A program made the translations under genes and the position numbers. 5,876 nucleotides of DNA from contig JAFGIT010000415.1 in NCBI GenBank assembly GCA_016929465.1, positions 1 through 5,876 of the forward strand, in the 5' to 3' direction. Below the pieces are notes generated by a model that saw only the letters and a program-made list of their open reading frames with translations, ran no database searches and was not told the DNA's origin. Of this stretch, positions 1 through 4,898 are shown in pieces. Each line of letters begins with the position of its first letter. The first letter of the stretch is position 1. Source of the DNA: JAFGIT01 sp016929465 [NCBI: Candidatus Coatesbacteria bacterium] (GTDB taxonomy: Bacteria > B130-G9).

Positions 1-29
1 AGCACAATCTTACGAATCTTTCTAGACAT
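1..29 (-). CDS. start of an unidentified gene, cut by the left window edge
   Basis: An ATG at 27-29 (minus strand) opens a frame reading MSRKIRKIV before the window ends. It is preceded by a perfect AGGAGG Shine-Dalgarno at 38-43 with 8-base spacing, and further up by an extended -10 promoter and an inverted repeat. The start signals are therefore much better than those of most genes here, which is the only reason to call it. The nine visible residues are basic (R3, K4, R6, K7) and are not enough to name a family. The gene lies 33 bases after the stop of the Mrr-TPR nuclease gene and has the same orientation, so it could be part of the same unit or have its own regulated promoter. A small regulator acting on the adjacent palindrome is possible but purely speculative. 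Confidence 0.55.
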
Positions 30-60
30 GATATAATCCTCCTAATCGAGGATTATACCA
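29..60. promoter_or_regulatory. inverted repeat, candidate operator / Shine-Dalgarno-masking hairpin
   Basis: A perfect 10-bp inverted repeat pairs TATAATCCTC (32-41) with GAGGATTATA (48-57) around the 6-base spacer 42-47. It extends to 13-bp arms with a single mismatch (31/58). Half-site centres are about 19 bp apart, near two helical turns, which suits a dimeric DNA-binding protein. On the minus strand it covers the -10 box and the AGGAGG of the downstream gene. In a read-through transcript from the nuclease gene the same bases would fold into a hairpin that pairs GAGG of the Shine-Dalgarno. There is no T-run after either arm, so it does not look like an intrinsic terminator. Confidence 0.6.
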
Positions 61-79
61 CCTCAATTTGGGAACGCAA
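52..79 (-). promoter_or_regulatory. candidate extended -10 promoter for the left-edge gene
   Basis: On the minus strand, TGGTATAAT at 60-52 is a perfect extended -10 element (TGnTATAAT). A weak -35-like TTGCGT lies at 79-74, 16 bases upstream, inside the end of the nuclease coding sequence. Transcription would begin near base 46 and give a leader of about 17 bases carrying AGGAGG. Because the -10 box is one arm of a palindrome, an equally good extended -10 (TGATATAAT, 29-37) faces the other way on the plus strand, antisense to the nuclease gene. It may only be a by-product of the symmetry. Confidence 0.5.
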
Positions 80-1478
80 CACTAGCTTCGGTCCATCTAG
101 CACATTCTGCGTGGAGATCGGCGATACTGCAAAGGAGGCGTGCCCGGCCGGCTTTGTCTCCCAATTGACTGCTAATCTTGTATGATCTGTCATATAGATC
201 CAGAGCCCTATCGAGGTCTTTGCGTTCGGCGTGGAGATTAGCCATGCACGCAATCGCTCTGGCCTCACCTGCCTTGTGCCCTAATTCGCGGCAAATGGAG
301 AGGGATGTGCTGTAGCACCCAAGCGCCCTGTTGTATTGAAGGCTGCTGAGATTGATGTTCCCGATATTAATAAGAGCAACTGCCTCGCCTGGCTTGTTGC
401 CCAACCGATGGAATGTCTCAAAAGCCCTTTCAAAGCAACCGGAAGCCTCGGAGTCATTGCCGCGGCTACGATGAATCAGGCCTATTTTGTTTAATGAACC
501 TGCTTGGGCCTCCCTATCACCTATCTTCTTGGACTCGGCGAGAGCATTCTCAAAGCAATCAAGAGCCGATTTGAGGTCGCCTTGTGCTCCATACGCATTT
601 CCGATCCTATTCGAGACCAAGGCGAGATTTCTGCCTTGACCCATTTTTCTATATATTCGGGCTGCCTTAATATAGGAGCCTTGCGCCAATTCATGCTCGC
701 ATCTCGTCTCATGTAAATCGCCAATGCCCACAAGACAGGCTGCTTCACCAGCTTTATCATGGAATCGTCGAAAAACCTCCATGGAGCAACGGAAATACGT
801 CAATGCCTTTTCGCACTCGCCTGATTCGAGAAGCGCCATTGCACGCTCCGTATTCGCTCTAGCCGCACCTAAATCGCCATCGCTCTTAAATTGCTTGCCC
901 GCCATACTCATGCAACTACTATCAGTGGCACTATCTCGCCTGCGAAAATCCAAGATCATCTTTGCGAGTTCATCTCGGTCAACTAATGAACATCCAGACG
1001 CCCGAGCGAGCTCAATTGCGCGTGGTGTGAAGTAGGAGTTCGTTACAACCATTGCGGCATCGCACTTGTAGATGTTCTTAGCTCCCACTACGTCACTAAC
1101 AGCACGTCTGGAGATCCGCTTTGAATAACGCTTGCATTGAACAGCCATTCTAGTATTCCCTCGCGTGGCTATCACGTCTGCGCCATAATCCCCGGATGGA
1201 GGCGTAACTTCCACGGACCATCCCTGATGTTGGAGTAGTTGGGCGACATAATGCTCGAAACCCGTACCATTCATAGAGTCAATGTTATCGATAGACAGGG
1301 CCCGAATCCTCTCCAGACGTCTCTTTCTGGCCTTAACGCTGAAGAAGATAATCAAGGCAATTATAGCGGCTGCCCCAATGGTCATTGGCACTGGATAGTC
1401 TCTAAATAGGTATATAATGCCCCCAATCGCTATGAGAGCCACCCAGGCACAACCGTCGTATCCGCTTCTTCTGCTCAT
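63..1478 (-). CDS. membrane-anchored Mrr-type restriction endonuclease with TPR array
   Basis: The domain order is unusual. Two hydrophobic segments (about 11-25 and 31-48) are followed by a basic stretch (KARKRR, 49-54), placing the rest in the cytoplasm. An Mrr-type PD-(D/E)XK nuclease domain follows (about 67-178), with the GxGFE helix ending in E75, SGDYGAD with D97 and D101, and QCK (Q114, K116), so the catalytic set looks intact. From about 205 to the end there are roughly six TPR units with a 40-residue period (LGDKAGEA-type linkers), a protein-binding or sensing scaffold. In this family the nuclease domain cleaves DNA, often in defence. No DNA methyltransferase is encoded nearby; the methyltransferase at 2467 is a different type. 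The last TPR stops after its first helix (WTEASVAFPN). The start has only a weak AGGA 11 bases upstream. The gene follows the cyclase-like gene by 136 bases. Base composition is lower in GC than the glycan genes. The nuclease assignment is strong; substrate and trigger are unknown. Confidence 0.85.
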   Translation of the reverse strand: MSRRSGYDGCAWVALIAIGGIIYLFRDYPVPMTIGAAAIIALIIFFSVKARKRRLERIRALSIDNIDSMNGTGFEHYVAQLLQHQGWSVEVTPPSGDYGADVIATRGNTRMAVQCKRYSKRISRRAVSDVVGAKNIYKCDAAMVVTNSYFTPRAIELARASGCSLVDRDELAKMILDFRRRDSATDSSCMSMAGKQFKSDGDLGAARANTERAMALLESGECEKALTYFRCSMEVFRRFHDKAGEAACLVGIGDLHETRCEHELAQGSYIKAARIYRKMGQGRNLALVSNRIGNAYGAQGDLKSALDCFENALAESKKIGDREAQAGSLNKIGLIHRSRGNDSEASGCFERAFETFHRLGNKPGEAVALINIGNINLSSLQYNRALGCYSTSLSICRELGHKAGEARAIACMANLHAERKDLDRALDLYDRSYKISSQLGDKAGRARLLCSIADLHAECARWTEASVAFPN

Positions 1479-1614
1479 GGGCTACAGAGTCCTACTATCA
1501 ATCCTTGCCAGCAGCTTCTCCGCTTTCCCCAGGTAGTACTGCCAATTTTATTAGAGGGTCGTCCGGAAATCGATTGTTATTGCACTTGCCAGTTATCGAC
1601 TTCCACCCCATACG

Positions 1615-2409
1615 TCAGCCGGTCGTTGGCCGAGGAAGTTTTGGCATGATATTTTGTCGATACCAAGAGAAGTACTCATATGTATTTTTATATTTCGACT
1701 CGGCTTTTGGGGGTCTGTCAATTCGATCGATAAGGCGTTTGAAGAGCTTGTCGGATGGGATCCCCGAGTGTTCCTCGGCGAGCCCAAAGTGAAATGGCCA
1801 CGGCACTGTCCACATCTCATTTCTGATATGGCAAGGGGACTTAATGGGAACATTATATCTGACTATCCAAGCCGGGGCTTCATCCATAAACTGTGTGCAT
1901 TCTTGCATCTCTTTCTCCAATGCGGCGAGCTTCTCTCCGGCTTTTGGGGTGGCGATTATGCCTATCCAATCTCCTCGCTCATGCCATGCTGCTGCATCTG
2001 TCACTGCGGGCCCCAGAACGGTATGGTCCTGTTGTATATACTCTCCAATAGCGATCGCTCCGCGAAAAGGCAGATTCTCTTTAATGCCGCACGCGATAAG
2101 AAAGCTGAGCCACTGAAAAGACAAGTATCTCAGGGCAATCTCTGGCCGCTGCTGAATCTGCCATGTGAATACTATATTGTCAGCGAAGGTGACAACTTCA
2201 GGTTCAGGGACATTCTCTGGCACATCCTTGTATATCTTGAGCTGATTCAGTTCGCTCCTAAGCTCCTTGACTTTTACAGGGCGATTTCTTAGAAGGACAT
2301 CTCGCCTTTCAATGAAGTGGCGACATTGGTCCACGGTCATATTCCGAACGCCCAAGGCGTCCAACATAACCACTATGCCCGTTTTAGCCTGGTAGTTTTG
2401 CTTTGTCAT
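1615..2409 (-). CDS. class III nucleotide-cyclase-like protein (hypothetical)
   Basis: This is a 264-residue soluble protein without signal peptide or membrane segments. Its layout follows the class III cyclase catalytic domain: a first strand TGIVVMLDALG with D17; a hairpin VVTFADNIVF with D77 (D17 and D77 would be the metal-binding Asp pair); FRGAIAIGEY (115-124), matching the RGxIxxG strand; GPAVTDAAAW (133-142), matching GxxVNxAxR; and DWIGIIATP (147-155). At the GxxVNxAxR position the usual Asn and Arg are replaced (T137, A141), so canonical ATP/GTP cyclisation is uncertain. Cyclase-fold proteins of this loose type include the pyrimidine cyclases of Pycsar defence, but membership cannot be shown by eye. 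The C-terminal KYKNTYEYFSWY (239-250) is aromatic and not recognised. The ATG at 2407-2409 was chosen because AGAGGAG (2419-2425) sits 9 bases upstream; a GTG 16 codons earlier is the alternative. The gene starts 57 bases after the methyltransferase stop and precedes the nuclease gene. Confidence 0.7.
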   Translation of the reverse strand: MTKQNYQAKTGIVVMLDALGVRNMTVDQCRHFIERRDVLLRNRPVKVKELRSELNQLKIYKDVPENVPEPEVVTFADNIVFTWQIQQRPEIALRYLSFQWLSFLIACGIKENLPFRGAIAIGEYIQQDHTVLGPAVTDAAAWHERGDWIGIIATPKAGEKLAALEKEMQECTQFMDEAPAWIVRYNVPIKSPCHIRNEMWTVPWPFHFGLAEEHSGIPSDKLFKRLIDRIDRPPKAESKYKNTYEYFSWYRQNIMPKLPRPTTG

Positions 2410-2418
2410 CGCGTCTAA

Positions 2419-2425
2419 CTCCTCT
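2419..2425 (-). promoter_or_regulatory. Shine-Dalgarno deciding the cyclase-like start
   Basis: AGAGGAG on the minus strand, with 9 bases to the ATG at 2409, favours the 264-residue product over the longer GTG-initiated frame starting at 2457. The 16 extra residues of the longer form lie before the first predicted strand of the domain and add no recognisable motif. Confidence 0.6.
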
Positions 2426-2466
2426 ACATGAAGACTGAATATGCCCCCCACATTCACGCCAGCCCC

Positions 2467-3396
2467 CTACCCTCTCTTCCTCGCATACAGGATAATCCCG
2501 CTGCCCTGTTTGAGCCTCGGGGCGATGTAGCGGAGGAGCTTTCTGACGCCGAGGCGGTAGTAGATGACTTTCAGGAGGCGGCGAATCAGGTTGCGGTCGG
2601 CGGTGGAGTGGGGGAAGATGCGCTCTCGGATGCGGCCGTAGTTGCCGCTGCCGCGCTCGAATACTGTAAAGCCGTGCTTTTCGAGCATGAGGCGCAGGGT
2701 GCGCGGCACAAAGAAGCAAAGGTGTGCGGGGACGGCGTCCGGCTCGATGGTGCCGGGCTTTTTGCCATTCGAGATTGCACACAGGATCTTCTCCCAGTGG
2801 TAGAGCTCCCAGGGGACCTGGACCACGATGAAGCCGTCGGGCTTCAGGACGCGGCGGATGACGCTCAGGGCGGTTTTGTGGTCGGGAAAATGCTCGATGA
2901 CGTCGAGCATCAGGATGACATCGAAGTGGTCGTCGGGGTAGTCCGCCTCTTCGAGCGGCAGGTTCTGGACGTAGAGCCCGAGCTCTTCCTTCGCATAGCG
3001 GGCCGAAGGCGGCGAGAGCTCGACCCCATACGTATCCCAGCCGTGCTTGCGGAAGTGATCGAGTAGAAGCCCGTGCGCACAGCCGACCTCGAGGATCCGA
3101 CCGCAGCCCTTGAGCCTGCTGACTGCCTCTAGCCGCTCGTTGAATATCTGCTCGAAAACGTCGCGGTAATCGTGGAAGGTTTTCAGGTAGTCGGCATATC
3201 CGACCGTCGTCGGGTTGTTGTAATAATCCTCGTCGTAGATGTCGGCGATGCTCTCCTGCGCGGGCCTCGGATTGAGATAGACCAGCCCACAGACGCGGCA
3301 TTTTGCGACGCCGTAAAACTCCTTCTGGATAGACAGGAGACGATAATCATCCGCCCCACAAAGCGGACAATGGACGTGTTCAGTCGCCTGTGCCAT
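2467..3396 (-). CDS. class I SAM-dependent methyltransferase with N-terminal zinc-ribbon-like segment
   Basis: The 309-residue protein begins with two Cys pairs, CPLCG (C10, C13) and CRVCG (C33, C36), spaced like a small zinc ribbon. This front end is common on methyltransferases of the Methyltransf_23/13 type found in glycan clusters. The Rossmann core follows: motif I ILEVGCAHG (101-109) binds SAM, an acidic residue E126 ends strand 2, and FDVILMLDVIEHFPD (158-172) carries the D-V-I-E-H post-motif. LKPDGFIVVQVP (184-195) is motif III. There is no NPPY-type motif, so it is not a DNA base methyltransferase partnering the nearby nuclease; the acceptor is more likely a sugar, lipid or other small molecule. 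The ATG at 3394-3396 is chosen because the domain starts here and AGGGG lies just upstream. An earlier in-frame start would add 35 residues translated from the preceding gene and its repeat. It overlaps the glycosyltransferase stop by 17 bases, which suggests translational coupling. Confidence 0.88.
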   Translation of the reverse strand: MAQATEHVHCPLCGADDYRLLSIQKEFYGVAKCRVCGLVYLNPRPAQESIADIYDEDYYNNPTTVGYADYLKTFHDYRDVFEQIFNERLEAVSRLKGCGRILEVGCAHGLLLDHFRKHGWDTYGVELSPPSARYAKEELGLYVQNLPLEEADYPDDHFDVILMLDVIEHFPDHKTALSVIRRVLKPDGFIVVQVPWELYHWEKILCAISNGKKPGTIEPDAVPAHLCFFVPRTLRLMLEKHGFTVFERGSGNYGRIRERIFPHSTADRNLIRRLLKVIYYRLGVRKLLRYIAPRLKQGSGIILYARKRG

Positions 3397-4804
3397 CTTC
3401 CCCTTTCTCCCTTCTTGTCCGCCATAGCCTTGGCGAAGGAGGATCCCCTTTTTCCCTACCCCGGACGCGCTGCCAGATGCGAAGCATTGCAGCCGTCGCA
3501 AACATGAGCATCAGCGGCTCGATTGGGAGCCTGTAACGGGGTGCAGCAGTGACCAGGATGTGGAGCGCGATATATGCGAGCATTATCGAGATGAGGACTA
3601 TCTTCTGTCGAGATGCCGGATCGGACCTCCTGAACGCCTGCAGGAAGCCGACCAGGAAGAAGGGCAGCGCAATGCCATAGGGGAAAATCCTTGCGACGGT
3701 GAAAACAAGAGAGTCATGCCCCCTGCCCAGGACTCGAAAGAACTCGAAAAGGTGGACCACGCAGAGGCGAATATAGAGCCCGGGATTTGCGAGTATGAAT
3801 GCCTTCCCCTGAGCATAGAATTTCTCGTTGCGGGTGACCTCGTCGTCGGACGGCAGGATATCGGGGAACTCTACCGTCTCCGGCTTATTGATTTTGAAAG
3901 GTGGGCGCCCGAGGATCCAGGCGTAGGCGTCCGCCTCATCCGTCTCCTGCTGATAAGCCTCGTTGAAGCGATAGTTATTCCGCTCCCAGAGGTTCCAGCC
4001 CTTATTCGGGACAATGACGAGTTTGTCAAACACCTGGTAGTTCCGGATGACCCAGGGCACCAAACAAACGGCAATCGAAAGCAAAAATACGGCCACGGCC
4101 ACCGGCTTGAATGAGCCACGCCGGGGGAAGAGCATGAAAAGGATCGCAAACGGCAGGACGGTCGTCATCGCCGACCTCGTCAAGAGGCCCAGCACCCAGA
4201 TCGCACCCGCGACTGCCGAAAGACCCAGACTGGGGCGCTCTCGAAACCTGATGATGACGTCTATAAAGGCAAGGAAGAAGAATATGAAAATGCTCTCAGT
4301 AAGGGCAACGCCGGTGTAATAGAGAAGGGCTGGATGGATAGCCGTGAGAAGGAGTGTAATCAGCGCGACTCGCTCGCTAAATATCCGCCTCGCAATGTCG
4401 AAGGCGAACCAGCACGATGCTGTCCCGAGAAGCGCCATCAAGAGCCGATAGATGAAGAGGTTGCCCATTCCGAGCAGGTAGTAGGAGAGCGCAAGCGCAA
4501 GCGGATTCAGCGGTGGGATCGCGGCCTGCGGGACATTGGGCCTGATCGTGCCCCATAGGCCACCAAGTTCCCTCTGGCGCTCGAATTTTTTCTTCACCCA
4601 CTCGGGCTGGTCCTCCGGCGGATGCATGATGTCCTCGGATATCGAAAGGCCCCTGCCAGATAGAAAATTGCGGGCGAGCGAATCGTGCAACATCTGGTCA
4701 GGCCCGGGAATGAATTCGTGCGCCGGCAGCGTCACAGCAAAGCCGACCCTGAGGAGAAGGGCGATTAATAGTAGGTTTCGTCCACTGAGCACACGAAGAG
4801 TCAC
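3380..4804 (-). CDS. GT39/ArnT-type integral membrane glycosyltransferase
   Basis: The protein has 474 residues with about ten or eleven hydrophobic segments (for example 11-28, 117-138, 145-165, 169-187, 211-227, 233-252, 375-392, 401-421, 428-442). The first outer loop carries IPGPDQMLHDSLARNFLSGRG (32-52), where D36 and D41 lie where this superfamily places its catalytic acidic residue before an LAxxLxxGxG helix. YYTGVALTES (162-171) and APRYRLPIEP (421-430) are further typical motifs. Members transfer sugars from polyprenyl-phosphate donors to lipids, proteins or glycans on the outer side of the inner membrane; donor and acceptor here are unknown. Translation starts at GTG: an in-frame TGA lies six codons upstream, so no earlier start exists; GGGGG 9 bases ahead is a weak Shine-Dalgarno. 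GTG at codon 5 is possible. The first eight codons coincide with a CACGAA-type repeat. The last 20 or so residues (from about D454) are charged, lie beyond the last helix, and partly derive from a palindromic repeat. The next gene overlaps the end. Confidence 0.85.
   Translation of the reverse strand: MTLRVLSGRNLLLIALLLRVGFAVTLPAHEFIPGPDQMLHDSLARNFLSGRGLSISEDIMHPPEDQPEWVKKKFERQRELGGLWGTIRPNVPQAAIPPLNPLALALSYYLLGMGNLFIYRLLMALLGTASCWFAFDIARRIFSERVALITLLLTAIHPALLYYTGVALTESIFIFFFLAFIDVIIRFRERPSLGLSAVAGAIWVLGLLTRSAMTTVLPFAILFMLFPRRGSFKPVAVAVFLLSIAVCLVPWVIRNYQVFDKLVIVPNKGWNLWERNNYRFNEAYQQETDEADAYAWILGRPPFKINKPETVEFPDILPSDDEVTRNEKFYAQGKAFILANPGLYIRLCVVHLFEFFRVLGRGHDSLVFTVARIFPYGIALPFFLVGFLQAFRRSDPASRQKIVLISIMLAYIALHILVTAAPRYRLPIEPLMLMFATAAMLRIWQRVRGREKGDPPSPRLWRTRREKGEDGTGD
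3418..3440. repeat. imperfect palindromic repeat unit inside the glycosyltransferase 3' end
   Basis: The plus strand reads TCC (3418-3420), GCCA (3421-3424), a loop TAGCCT, TGGC (3431-3434), GAA, GGA (3438-3440), so it can fold into a short bulged stem-loop. From memory, closely similar units occur as dispersed copies in environmental bacterial genomes, and in translation they appear as the tell-tale peptide RQGYGGQ, which is exactly what the forward extension of the methyltransferase frame gives here (LLRQGYGGQ). Only one copy is in this window, so dispersal cannot be shown from it. It encodes residues of about 455-462 in the glycosyltransferase tail. Confidence 0.5.
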
Positions 4805-4813
4805 GAAATCACG
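4781..4813. repeat. short degenerate CACGAA-type repeat at the glycosyltransferase start
   Basis: CACGAA occurs at 4792-4797 and 4802-4807, with a partial CACG at 4810-4813, next to CCACTGAGCACA at 4782-4793. This pattern resembles a CCACAGAG/CACGAAG degenerate repeat often seen between genes in environmental bacterial genomes. Here it covers the GTG start and the first codons (MTLRVLSG) of the glycosyltransferase. Only two full units are present, so the call is tentative. Confidence 0.3.
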
Positions 4814-4827
4814 CCCCCATCAATGCA

Positions 4828-4897
4828 CCTTGAACCTTGAACTTTGAACCTTGAACTCCCCTCGACAGACTTTGAACCTTCAACTTTGAACTTTGAA
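4828..4897. repeat. heptad tandem repeat array (CYTTGAA)
   Basis: Four 7-base units run from 4828 to 4855 (CCTTGAA, CCTTGAA, CTTTGAA, CCTTGAA) and four from 4870 to 4897 (CTTTGAA, CCTTCAA, CTTTGAA, CTTTGAA). The 14 bases between them keep the 7-base phase but have lost the sequence, giving ten register positions in all. The array fills nearly all of the gap between the radical SAM stop (4899-4901) and the glycosyltransferase start, beginning 24 bases from the latter. It resembles the short tandemly repeated heptamers described in cyanobacteria and seen in environmental genomes. No promoter or terminator is evident in the gap. Confidence 0.8.
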
Positions 4898-4898
4898 C

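Noticed and set aside
1545-1573. Possible promoter for the nuclease gene (TAAAAT at 1545-1550, minus strand)
   Set aside because: The -10 match is fair but no acceptable -35 or extended -10 accompanies it.
1498-1611. 37-codon minus-strand frame (starts MGWKSITGK) between the cyclase-like and nuclease genes
   Set aside because: It begins 3 bases after the cyclase-like stop, which could allow reinitiation, but there is no Shine-Dalgarno, no recognisable motif and the length is within chance.
1654-2292. 212-residue plus-strand frame opposite the cyclase-like gene
   Set aside because: The minus-strand frame carries ordered cyclase-fold motifs and a good Shine-Dalgarno; this frame has neither.
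2428-3066. 212-residue plus-strand frame
   Set aside because: Antisense shadow of the methyltransferase gene, acidic and valine-rich low-information translation, no credible start signals.
2384-3301. Long 305-residue minus-strand frame inside the methyltransferase region
   Set aside because: It is a shadow frame in high-GC coding DNA, Arg/Pro-rich with no domain motifs, while the overlapping frame has clear SAM-binding motifs.
63-3396. Methyltransferase and nuclease as a restriction-modification pair
   Set aside because: The methyltransferase lacks DNA methyltransferase catalytic motifs, has a zinc-ribbon front end typical of small-molecule or glycan enzymes, and groups with the glycan genes by composition and overlap.
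4828-4897. Heptad array as a CRISPR array
   Set aside because: Units are 7 bases and contiguous with no unique spacers of CRISPR length, and no cas genes are present.
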